This document shows, in pieces, positions 36,832 through 43,941 of a DNA stretch of 64,000 nt. The notes under the pieces were generated by a model. That model saw only the letters and a program-made list of their open reading frames with translations. It was not told where the DNA came from and made no database searches. The first letter of the stretch is position 1; each line of letters starts with the position of its first letter. Both the position numbers and the translations under genes were made by a program. The stretch comes from Saccharomonospora cyanea NA-134 (GTDB lineage Bacteria; Actinomycetota; Actinomycetes; Mycobacteriales; Pseudonocardiaceae). Location: NCBI RefSeq assembly GCF_000244975.1, contig NZ_CM001440.1:4882325-4946324 (forward strand). Reading direction: 5' to 3'.

Positions 36832-38928
36832 TCAGCGGCAACCACAGCCACGTAGCGCTGCCGCGATGCGGTCGAGAGCGGCCCTCGCCCGGTCCCAGTC
36901 CTCACCGGTCGACATGAGCGCGAACGTCAGCACCCGCTCGTCCGAGGTGAGGAGCACCCCGGCGAGCGTGTGCACACCCGTCAGCGTTCCCGTCTTCGCG
37001 CGGACCCAGCCACGCCCCGCCTCGGACGACTCCTCGTCGTAACGCGTGGCGAGCGTGCCGCTGCCCCCTGCCACCGGCAGGCCGATCAGCAGCGGGCGGA
37101 GCTTCGCCGTGAGCTCGTTCCCGTCGTCCGGCCCCGCCGCCATGGCGAGCACCTGGGTGAGGGTGGCCGCGGAGACCTTGTTGAGCGGCGACAGTCCGCT
37201 GCCGTCGTGCAGGGTGGCACCGTCGACGTCGATGCCGTTGCGCCTCAGCACGTCAAGGGTGGCCTCGGCACCGCCGTCGAAGGACTGTTCCTTGCCCTCG
37301 GCGGCGGCCACCTGTCGCGCCAGGACCTCACCCAGCAGGTTGTCGGACTCCACGAGCATGTGCCGCACCAGCTCGTCCACCGGCGCGGACCACACCTCGC
37401 CCAGCACCTTGGCGTTCTCCGGGGCGGTGGTCTCACCGCCGACCTCGGCGCCGACGCGCTCGGCGAACTCCTGGGCGAGGTGGCCCGCGGGGTCGCTGCG
37501 ACCCATCGAGTTCTCGACCGTCGGATTCGAACGGCCACCGTCGAGCATGGCGGGCTGCACCCTGACCATGAACGTCGACGGCACGTCCTCCGGCGCCCAA
37601 CCAGCGCCCGTCTCGGGGCCGGTGTAGGCGGAGAGGTCGAGCTCGACCCGGTCGACGTCTCCTCCCGTGGCCTTCTCCACCTGGGTCACGAGGTCGTCGA
37701 GGTGCGCCGCGGTCGGAAAGATCGACTGCTCTCCCCTCGGCAGCGACGACAGTGTGACGTCACCTCCACCCACCAGCACCACAGTGCCCGGCTCGGAACC
37801 CTCCACGACCCTCGTCGGCAGGCGCATGTCGTGGTCGAGGGCCAGCAACGCGGCGGCTCCCACCAGAATCTTGGTCGTGGACGCGGGCGTGGCTATCGCG
37901 TTCGCGTCACTCTCCCAGAGCTGCTGGCCAGTGGCGGGGTCCACCACGCTTCCGGTGAGAGTGCCCAGGTCGGAGTCGGAGGCGAGTTGACCGATCGCGG
38001 CCGCGACGCCCTCCGGCGTGGGAGCGGGGCCGGAGGCCGACGCCTCGCCCAACGCGAGGCGCACCTGCTGGGGTTGCGGGGGATCGCCCTGCGGCGCGTT
38101 CGGCGCCCACGGCAGGCCGAGCCGGTTCGACACGTCCGGCAACGCCAGCGTGACACCCGCGGCCAGCAGCACCACCACGGCGATCGACACCGCCACCAGC
38201 AGGCGTCGGCGCGGCTTACCGGAGGTGGTTCCCGCGGGCTCCGCCGGGGGTGCCGCGCCGGGCGGCTCGGCACCGCTCGACACCGCGGGGTCGACGGCCT
38301 GCGGCGGTGGTGCGGGGACCGCCGCCTGCGTACCCGTGTCGGTACGCGCAGGCGAGTTCGCGGGCCGGTCTTCGGCCCGCCGCGGGTCACCCGCGGGCAC
38401 AGCTCGCTGCTCCCCGGTGCCCTCCGGCGCCGGTTCGATGCGCTGTGGCCACGCCTGCCTGCCCGCAGGCGGAACGGCCCCCGGCCGGGGACGTGGCGGC
38501 GCGGGGTGCGGGAACTGTGGTGACCGCGCCGCCGGCTCCTGTGGCCACGGCCTCGGTGACTCCTGGGCGGCCTGCCGTGCGCCAGCGTCCTGATCCGGCT
38601 GACGCGGTGGCCGCTGCCGTGGCTCCTGCGACGCCGACGCGCTCGGTTCGTGGGAATGCTGGGGCTGCGGCGGCTGCGGGGGCTGCGGGGGCTGCTGGAT
38701 CTGCTGGGTTCGCTGGGACCACTGTGACTCTTTCGGCCGTTCGGTCCGCGGTGGTGTGAAGGGGCCCCGAACGTCCGGTGAACCGGAGGGGTTGCCGACC
38801 GGGTTCGTGGGAATGCTCACTTTGTCTGTCGGCTGGTTCGACGAGGAGTCAGAATTGTGCGGCGCGATCTCGGGATCATGGTCGGCGGACGGCCATCTCG
38901 GCCCCGAACCATCTCCAGTGCCAGGCAA
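36832..38928 (-). CDS. dac: D-alanyl-D-alanine carboxypeptidase/endopeptidase (S13, PBP4 type) with long cytoplasmic tail
   Basis: 698 residues. The catalytic part shows the three penicillin-binding motifs: SxxK in TPASTTKIL, SxN in ESDNLL and KTG in RAKTGTLTG. It is preceded by one membrane helix (near 240-262: RRLLVAVSIAVVVLLAAG) and an unusual ~235-residue cytoplasmic N-terminus rich in Pro/Gln (PQPPQPPQPQ), Arg and Ala, encoded by short CTGCGG-type repeats. TTG 38928 is the chosen start because GAGGAGG lies 4 bp upstream; GTG 38820 would shorten the tail by 36 residues. Trims stem peptides outside the membrane. Confidence 0.92.
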   Translation of the reverse strand: MPGTGDGSGPRWPSADHDPEIAPHNSDSSSNQPTDKVSIPTNPVGNPSGSPDVRGPFTPPRTERPKESQWSQRTQQIQQPPQPPQPPQPQHSHEPSASASQEPRQRPPRQPDQDAGARQAAQESPRPWPQEPAARSPQFPHPAPPRPRPGAVPPAGRQAWPQRIEPAPEGTGEQRAVPAGDPRRAEDRPANSPARTDTGTQAAVPAPPPQAVDPAVSSGAEPPGAAPPAEPAGTTSGKPRRRLLVAVSIAVVVLLAAGVTLALPDVSNRLGLPWAPNAPQGDPPQPQQVRLALGEASASGPAPTPEGVAAAIGQLASDSDLGTLTGSVVDPATGQQLWESDANAIATPASTTKILVGAAALLALDHDMRLPTRVVEGSEPGTVVLVGGGDVTLSSLPRGEQSIFPTAAHLDDLVTQVEKATGGDVDRVELDLSAYTGPETGAGWAPEDVPSTFMVRVQPAMLDGGRSNPTVENSMGRSDPAGHLAQEFAERVGAEVGGETTAPENAKVLGEVWSAPVDELVRHMLVESDNLLGEVLARQVAAAEGKEQSFDGGAEATLDVLRRNGIDVDGATLHDGSGLSPLNKVSAATLTQVLAMAAGPDDGNELTAKLRPLLIGLPVAGGSGTLATRYDEESSEAGRGWVRAKTGTLTGVHTLAGVLLTSDERVLTFALMSTGEDWDRARAALDRIAAALRGCGCR

Positions 38929-39082
38929 AGCCCCTCCTCGCGGTCAAGAGGGCAGACGTCACATTTGACACCATGCGTGCCACGCCCACCCGGTGCGTGG
39001 TCCACACTAGTGAAGACAGAAGTGATCACGTGTAAGCCGCCCGGATAAGCAGCGGCGCGAGAGACCAGGCAGCGAGGACGGC

Positions 39083-39589
39083 GTGGAGTTCGACGTCACG
39101 ATCGAAATCCCCAAGGGGGAGCGCAACAAGTACGAGATGGACCACGAGACGGGGCGCATCCGGCTGGACCGCACCCTGTTCACGGCCACCCAGTATCCGG
39201 CCGACTACGGGTTCATCGACGACACCCTGGGCCAGGACGGCGACCCGCTCGACGTCCTCGTCCTCGTGCAGGAGCCCACGTTCCCCGGCTGCCTGATCCG
39301 GTGCAGGGCTATCGGCATGTTCCGCATGACCGACGAGAAGGGCCCTGACGACAAGATCCTGGCCGTGCCGTCGGACGACCCGCGGATGGAGCACCTGCGG
39401 GACATCCACCACCTCAACGAGTTCCACAAGCTGGAGATCGAGCACTTCTTCCAGGTCTACAAGGATCTGGAGCCCGCCAAGAGCGTCGAGGGCTCCACCT
39501 GGGCCAGCCGCGCCGAGGCCGAGGCCGAGATCCAGCGCTCCTACGAGCGCGAGACCGCTCACAAGGAGGAGCAGGCCGCCGAGAAGTGA
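39083..39589 (+). CDS. ppa: Inorganic pyrophosphatase
   Basis: 168 residues from GTG 39083. Soluble family I PPase: [38 protein letters not shown] with the aspartates of the metal site, and FFQVYKDLE. The acidic C-terminal tail ([16 protein letters not shown]) is slightly longer than in E. coli. A membrane H+-pyrophosphatase is also encoded at 50686, so the cell has both a heat-releasing and an energy-conserving way to use PPi. Confidence 0.97.
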   Translation: MEFDVTIEIPKGERNKYEMDHETGRIRLDRTLFTATQYPADYGFIDDTLGQDGDPLDVLVLVQEPTFPGCLIRCRAIGMFRMTDEKGPDDKILAVPSDDPRMEHLRDIHHLNEFHKLEIEHFFQVYKDLEPAKSVEGSTWASRAEAEAEIQRSYERETAHKEEQAAEK

Positions 39590-39605
39590 GCCGTCCCCGA
39601 ACCCG

Positions 39606-39642
39606 ATTCGGGCCCCGTCGCGCTGTGCGACGGGGCCCGAAT
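39606..39642. terminator. Strong hairpin between ppa and the L11 paralog
   Basis: 16-bp perfect stem (arms 39606-39621 and 39627-39642; core CGGGCCCCGTCGC) with a GCTGT loop, between convergent genes. The same GCTGT loop occurs in the terminator at 40708-40740. Confidence 0.9.
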
Positions 39643-39662
39643 TCGTTGTGGACGCCGTGGGC

Positions 39663-40091
39663 TCAGCTCTCCACGGCCACTCCCATCGACCGGGCGGTGC
39701 CCGCGACGATCCGCATCGCCACCTCGACGTCCGAGGTGTTGAGGTCCGGCAGCTTGCGTTCGGCTATCCGACGCAGCGCGTCGCGGCTCAACACCCCAGC
39801 CGTCTCGTGCCCCGGCCTGCCCGAACCCGGCCCGCCCAGTTCCCTGCGGATCAGGTGCGACGTCGGGGGCGTCTTGTACCGCATCGAGAACGAGCGGTCC
39901 TCGAACACGGTGATCACGACGGGGACGACGTCGCCCCTCTGCCCCGCTGTCGCCGCGTCGTAGGCGCGCTTGACCTCGACGAGGTTGACCCCGGTCTGTC
40001 CCAGCGCCTTGCCGATGTCGGGCACAGGCGCGTCGCCCGCGGGCAGGTGGAGGGTGGTCTCGAACTTCTTCTTCGCCTTGCTTGTCGCCAC
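39663..40091 (-). CDS. Stand-alone ribosomal protein L11 paralog with altered thiopeptide-site prolines
   Basis: 142 residues, full L11 length. Clearly L11 across both domains: ALGQTGVNL, TVFEDRSFSMRYKTPP, and the C-terminal RNA-binding RIAERKLPDLNTSDVEVAMRIVAGTARSMG. It is not in an rplK-rplA context, so it is most likely a second copy. Positions equal to E. coli Pro23 and Pro26, which contact thiostrepton, are Asp25 and Lys28 (PVPDIGKALG instead of PxPPVGPALG); Pro22 is kept as Pro24. The usual FCKAFNA segment is VKRAYDA. GTG 40091 starts only 8 bp after a TAGCGT -10 element and lacks a ribosome site, so the mRNA is probably leaderless. The promoter is MerR-type. Confidence 0.93.
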   Translation of the reverse strand: MATSKAKKKFETTLHLPAGDAPVPDIGKALGQTGVNLVEVKRAYDAATAGQRGDVVPVVITVFEDRSFSMRYKTPPTSHLIRRELGGPGSGRPGHETAGVLSRDALRRIAERKLPDLNTSDVEVAMRIVAGTARSMGVAVES

Positions 40092-40099
40092 GAGCGGCG

Positions 40100-40130
40100 A
40101 CGCTATGACCTCCAGCGACTGGAGACTCGA
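40100..40130 (-). promoter_or_regulatory. MerR-type promoter of the L11 paralog
   Basis: Minus strand: TCGAGT (40125-40130), 19-bp spacer, TAGCGT (40100-40105). The spacer contains CTCCAG-TCG-CTGGAG, centred 2 bp upstream of the spacer middle, the same geometry as at 24493-24523. Plus-strand bases 40110-40128 match the MerR-gene spacer at 18 of 19 positions. The only gene it can drive is the L11 paralog. Confidence 0.65.
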
Positions 40131-40136
40131 GTTCTT

Positions 40137-40658
40137 TTACCGGACCTCTTCGATCCCGTCGGCGTGTCGGCGGGCGAGCGCGCGGTAGACCTCGGCGTTG
40201 TGGTCCACCCACGCCTTGGCGGTGTCGGTGAGCGGGGTGAAGTTCTTGGCGGGGCTGCCCTTCGCGATCGTCTCGTCGGGAACCCGCGTGTTCGGGGTGA
40301 CGGTGGCACCAGCCGCGACGAGGCTCCGCCTGCCCACCACGGCCTTGTCGAGCACGATCGACCCGTTCCCGACCAACGCCTGCTCCCCGATGGTGCAGTC
40401 GTGGACGATGCACGAGTGGCCGACGGTGGCGTCGCGACCGATCTCGCACACCCCGTCGTTGACATGCACCACCGTGTTGTCCTGGATGTTCGCGCCCTCA
40501 CGCACCACGATCCGGCCGAAGTCGCCGCGTAACACGGCGCCGTACCAGACCGACGCGCCCTTCTCCACGACGACGTCGCCGACCAGCGTCGCGGTCGGGG
40601 CGATCCAGGCTTCCGGGTGCACGGTGGGGCTCACGCCCTCGAAGGCGAACATCGGCAT
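40137..40658 (-). CDS. Gamma carbonic anhydrase family protein (left-handed beta-helix)
   Basis: 173 residues from ATG 40658 (AAGGTG ribosome site 6 bp upstream). Hexapeptide repeats form a left-handed beta-helix; candidate zinc histidines are in NTVVHVNDG and VGHSCIVHDC, as in Cam/YrdA/PaaY-like proteins. The proton-shuttle acidic loop of archaeal Cam is absent, so carbonic anhydrase activity is uncertain. The gene ends 45 bp before the L11 paralog and could read through into it, although that gene has its own promoter. Confidence 0.9.
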   Translation of the reverse strand: MPMFAFEGVSPTVHPEAWIAPTATLVGDVVVEKGASVWYGAVLRGDFGRIVVREGANIQDNTVVHVNDGVCEIGRDATVGHSCIVHDCTIGEQALVGNGSIVLDKAVVGRRSLVAAGATVTPNTRVPDETIAKGSPAKNFTPLTDTAKAWVDHNAEVYRALARRHADGIEEVR

Positions 40659-40707
40659 GGGTGACACCTTAATGTCCGGCGGTGGCCGCGACGATCATCG
40701 GAATGCG

Positions 40708-40740
40708 AAGAGGCCCCCTCCGCTGTGGAGGGGGCCTCTT
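40708..40740. terminator. Hairpin terminator beside tRNA-Thr
   Basis: AAGAGGCCCCCTCC and GGAGGGGGCCTCTT: 14-bp perfect stem, GCTGT loop, T-run on the plus-strand side. It lies just past the tRNA 3' end on the minus strand and also ahead of the carbonic anhydrase start. Confidence 0.85.
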
Positions 40741-40746
40741 TTCCGG

Positions 40747-40820
40747 AGCCGCCTGGGGGAATCGAACCCCCGACCTGCTCATTACGAGTGAGCCGCTCTG
40801 GCCGACTGAGCTAAGGCGGC
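40747..40820 (-). tRNA. tRNA-Thr (anticodon CGT)
   Basis: 74-nt cloverleaf on the minus strand. Acceptor GCCGCCT (from 40820) pairs with AGGCGGC; D-arm TTAGCTCAGTCGG; anticodon stem GCTCA/TGAGC encloses CTCGTAA with anticodon CGT, reading ACG; T-arm GGGGGTTCGATTCCCCC. No CCA is encoded. Confidence 0.97.
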
Positions 40821-40846
40821 GCGCGGGCGTACCCGGCTTGCTCACG

Positions 40847-40852
40847 AGTATA
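40847..40852 (-). promoter_or_regulatory. -10 element of tRNA-Thr
   Basis: TATACT on the minus strand, 27 bp before the mature tRNA 5' end; a weak GGTGAC -35-like hexamer lies about 17 bp upstream. Confidence 0.5.
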
Positions 40853-40954
40853 GCGATCCGGTTTCGGGCGTCACCGGCGGGGGCCGACGTCGTTGATCCG
40901 GGCACGACACCGGCACCGTCCCGCCGGTCAGTGGCTATCGGGAGGGTCTCTCGC

Positions 40955-42634
40955 ATGCGCCGCAAGCGCCACAGCTGTCCCCGCTTCCTGGCTCTTCCCA
41001 CGACGGCAGCACTGCTCGTGCTCCTGGCCGCGCCTGCCGCCGCGCAGACCGTCCCCACGACTCCGGAGCCCGTGCCAGCCGAGGAGGGCCAGCCGCCGAT
41101 CTCCTCGGAGGACAGGCCGAAGGGGCGTGTGATGGCGGAGGCGGCGACCGCGCTGGGGGTGCTTCGGCTGCTGCCGGAAGCCATGGACGCCGAAGCCGTC
41201 ATGCCCGGCGGGGAACGCGGGCAACCGAAGCAGTCCGCACTGGAGGGCGGGTTCGGCCTGTCGTACGCACGGGCCGACAGCGAGTCGTACCTGTCCCACG
41301 AACGCTCCGTCGCCGAGGCGGCACCGTTCGGGCTCTCCGTCGCCGGGCACACGCCGCAGGCGCCCGGCTCCGCGGTACAGACGGCGTTGCCGGACAACGA
41401 CAAGGCGCTCTCCACCGGGCTCGAAGCTCCCGACAACCCCCTCGTCGGCCTGAGCGCGCTGCGAGGAAGAGCGCACGCCCGGTGGAGCGAGACCATGGGA
41501 CCGTGTGTCGGCATCGTCGCCGACGCCGGCACGTCGGTGATGGGCCTGTCCCTCGTCAACGCCATCCCCACGATGCCGGACAGCAACCAGGCCGCCAAGG
41601 CCGGAGGCGAGCTCGCTGCCGCGCTGGAGGAGATGCCGGGCTCACTCGCCAACCTCGGCGGACTGCTGTCGGGACAGCAGTCCGAGGGTGACGGAAGCGG
41701 TTCCCTCGTCAGCGTGGACAAGGCGCTGTCGACCCGCTCGGTGGTGCGGCTGGTGGACGTCGAGGGCGACGACGGCGGGACACGCAAGGCCGTCGAAGCC
41801 GTCTCCACACTCCAGGGTGGGCGCATCGACATCCTGAGGGGGACACCACTCGGGCTCACCGTCAAGGTCGCGAGCCAGCCCACCCTCCGCGTGCTGTCCA
41901 CAGGGGATGCCGAGACGTCCGTCGTCGACTACACCGCGCCGGTCCTGACCGTCGAGCGGAACGGTAGGACGCTGTTCCGGCTGGACGCGGCCAACCCGAC
42001 CGCCGACATCCCCGTCGGCATCCCGCTGCCCGAGCTGAAGGACCTCCCCGGGTACGAGGACGTCAAGGAGACACCCGTGATCGGCGATGTGGCCGAGCAG
42101 GTCGACGGCGGGATCACCACGCTGTCCGAGCGGGCGGCCGAACGCGTGCTCGACATCGGTGTGCTGCGGCTCAGCATCGCCGAGCTCGACGAGAAGGCGC
42201 AGACGGTGACCGAGCCGTTCGCCGGGCACCAGGTGTCGGCGGTCGCGCGGTTGCTCGACGTGCGCGTGCTGCCCACCGACCGCCTGAGGAAGCTGCTGCC
42301 CGACGACCTGTCGACCGAGCTGCCCTCCGCGCTGGTCCAGGTGTCGCTGGGTGAGCAGAGCGCGAGCGCGTACGCCCCGGAGGGCGGCGTGGACTGTTCC
42401 GAACCGGTGGAACCCGCTGCCCCGACCGAGCCCGCCGCGCCACCGGTGGCCGATGACCGGCCCGATGTTCCCGCGGCGCTCGCGCACACGAACGCCGCTT
42501 ACTCCACCGTCCCGCTTTTCTGGACCGGAACCGCGTTGCTGCTGGTCGGTGTGGTGTTGGTGGCAGCGCTGCCCAACCGACCGCTCCGCGCCCCCGCCCA
42601 GGTGAGGCCGTCACCCCACCCCCGAGGGAAGTGA
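40955..42634 (+). CDS. Secreted, C-terminally membrane-anchored protein of unknown function
   Basis: 559 residues from ATG 40955 (GGAGGG 8 bp upstream). Sec signal peptide (MRRKRHSCPRFLALPTTAALLVLLAAPAAAQ), a ~490-residue extracellular region without cysteine pairs apart from two isolated Cys, and one terminal helix (LFWTGTALLLVGVVLVAAL) followed by a basic tail. The middle has weak beta-rich repeats (DYTAPVLTVERNGRTLFRLDA; GVLRLSIAELDEKAQTV). No enzyme motif recognised; a wall-spanning or adhesion role would fit. Monocistronic, closed by the hairpin at 42638-42673. Confidence 0.85.
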   Translation: MRRKRHSCPRFLALPTTAALLVLLAAPAAAQTVPTTPEPVPAEEGQPPISSEDRPKGRVMAEAATALGVLRLLPEAMDAEAVMPGGERGQPKQSALEGGFGLSYARADSESYLSHERSVAEAAPFGLSVAGHTPQAPGSAVQTALPDNDKALSTGLEAPDNPLVGLSALRGRAHARWSETMGPCVGIVADAGTSVMGLSLVNAIPTMPDSNQAAKAGGELAAALEEMPGSLANLGGLLSGQQSEGDGSGSLVSVDKALSTRSVVRLVDVEGDDGGTRKAVEAVSTLQGGRIDILRGTPLGLTVKVASQPTLRVLSTGDAETSVVDYTAPVLTVERNGRTLFRLDAANPTADIPVGIPLPELKDLPGYEDVKETPVIGDVAEQVDGGITTLSERAAERVLDIGVLRLSIAELDEKAQTVTEPFAGHQVSAVARLLDVRVLPTDRLRKLLPDDLSTELPSALVQVSLGEQSASAYAPEGGVDCSEPVEPAAPTEPAAPPVADDRPDVPAALAHTNAAYSTVPLFWTGTALLLVGVVLVAALPNRPLRAPAQVRPSPHPRGK

Positions 42635-42637
42635 CGG

Positions 42638-42673
42638 GCCCGGGCCACCTCCGCCCTACGGGGTGGCCCGGGC
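42638..42673. terminator. Terminator between secreted protein gene and holB
   Basis: GCCCGGGCCACC and GGTGGCCCGGGC form a perfect 12-bp stem with a 12-nt loop between convergent genes. Confidence 0.8.
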
Positions 42674-42720
42674 GCCCCGGAACGCCGTACGGGAAGTGCG
42701 GACACGGCCGTTCGGGCTGG

Positions 42721-43941
42721 TCAGCCTTCGCGGAGGGTCGTCAGCATCGCCTCCACGGCGATGCGGGGTTTGACGTTCCAGCCGATGGCGTCCCGGCAGG
42801 ACAGGACGGCTTCGAGCCGTCGCAACGTCGACACGGGGCCCCACTGCCGTGCCGCTTCCGCCGACTGCTCCGCGAAGTCGGGATGGATCAGTGCGGCGTT
42901 CGAGCCGCTGACCTGCACCAGCACGTCGCGGTAGAACCCCGCGAGGTCCACCAGCGCGAGGTCGAGAGTGTCGCGCTGGGTCCTGGTGGCCCGTGACTTC
43001 TGTCGCTTCTCCAGCGCACGGACCGCGGCGTCGGCTGCGCGCTTGGCCGCCGCGACTCCCTTGCCGGTGCCGCCGGAGCCCATCGCGGTGCGCAACGCGT
43101 CCTGCTCCGCCTCGTCCCGAGCCTTGCTCTCCTCCGTGGCGTCGGCCTCCGCCGTGTTGATCAACTCGTCGGCGCACCGGAACACGTCCTCGGCGCGCCG
43201 CAGCCCGAGGGGGATGCGCAGCACGGCGGCTCTCCTGGCCCTGGCGTTGTCGTCCGTGGCCAGTCGCCGGGCCCTCCCGACATGTCCGCCGCACACCGCC
43301 GCGGCCCACCGTGCCCGCTCCGGGTCGATGCCGTCGCGTTCCGCGAGCACGGTCGCGATCGCCTCCGGGGCCGGTGTGCGGAGGCTCACCAGCCGGCACC
43401 TCGACCGGATGGTGACACTCACGTCGTCCGGGTGGTCCGACGGCGCACACAACAGGAACACCGTCCGGTCAGGAGGCTCCTCGACGGCCTTCAACAGCGC
43501 GTTCGACGCCCCCTCGGTGAGCCGGTCGGCGTCCTCGATGATCACGATCTGCCAGTGTCCCGTCGTGGGCCTGCGGGCAGCCGTCTGTACCAGGGCACGC
43601 ATTTCGGCCACGGAGATCGACAGCCCCTCCGGCACCACCAGCTTCACGTCGGCGTGCGTGCCCGACAGCGTCGTGCGGCAGCCCTGGCACTCACCACAGC
43701 CGCCGTCGACCGTGCACTGCAACGCCGCCGCGAAGGTGCGGGCCGCCACCGACCTTCCCGAACCCGGCGGGCCGGTGAAAAGCCAGGCGTGTGTCATCGA
43801 ACCGTGGTCGTCGGTGCGGCCGGACACGAGCGCGGCCGCCGACTCCGCCGCCGAAGCCAGCAGCTCCACAGCCGACTCCTGACCGACCAGTTGGGACCAC
43901 ACCCGGCCGACGTGCTCGCCCGTCACGGCGGTACCGGTCAC
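42721..43941 (-). CDS. holB: DNA polymerase III subunit delta'
   Basis: 406 residues from GTG 43941, overlapping the stop of the upstream fusion gene (GTGA). Clamp-loader AAA+ domain: VGQESAVELLASAAE, modified Walker A TGPPGSGRS (Lys replaced by Arg, normal for the non-hydrolysing delta'), zinc cluster C-x8-C-x2-C-x2-C (CTVDGGCGECQGC), IIEDADRLTEGASNALLKAVEEPP and the SRC motif (RSRCRLV). Loads the sliding clamp at the replication fork. Orthologue of Rv3644c by position. Confidence 0.95.
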   Translation of the reverse strand: MTGTAVTGEHVGRVWSQLVGQESAVELLASAAESAAALVSGRTDDHGSMTHAWLFTGPPGSGRSVAARTFAAALQCTVDGGCGECQGCRTTLSGTHADVKLVVPEGLSISVAEMRALVQTAARRPTTGHWQIVIIEDADRLTEGASNALLKAVEEPPDRTVFLLCAPSDHPDDVSVTIRSRCRLVSLRTPAPEAIATVLAERDGIDPERARWAAAVCGGHVGRARRLATDDNARARRAAVLRIPLGLRRAEDVFRCADELINTAEADATEESKARDEAEQDALRTAMGSGGTGKGVAAAKRAADAAVRALEKRQKSRATRTQRDTLDLALVDLAGFYRDVLVQVSGSNAALIHPDFAEQSAEAARQWGPVSTLRRLEAVLSCRDAIGWNVKPRIAVEAMLTTLREG

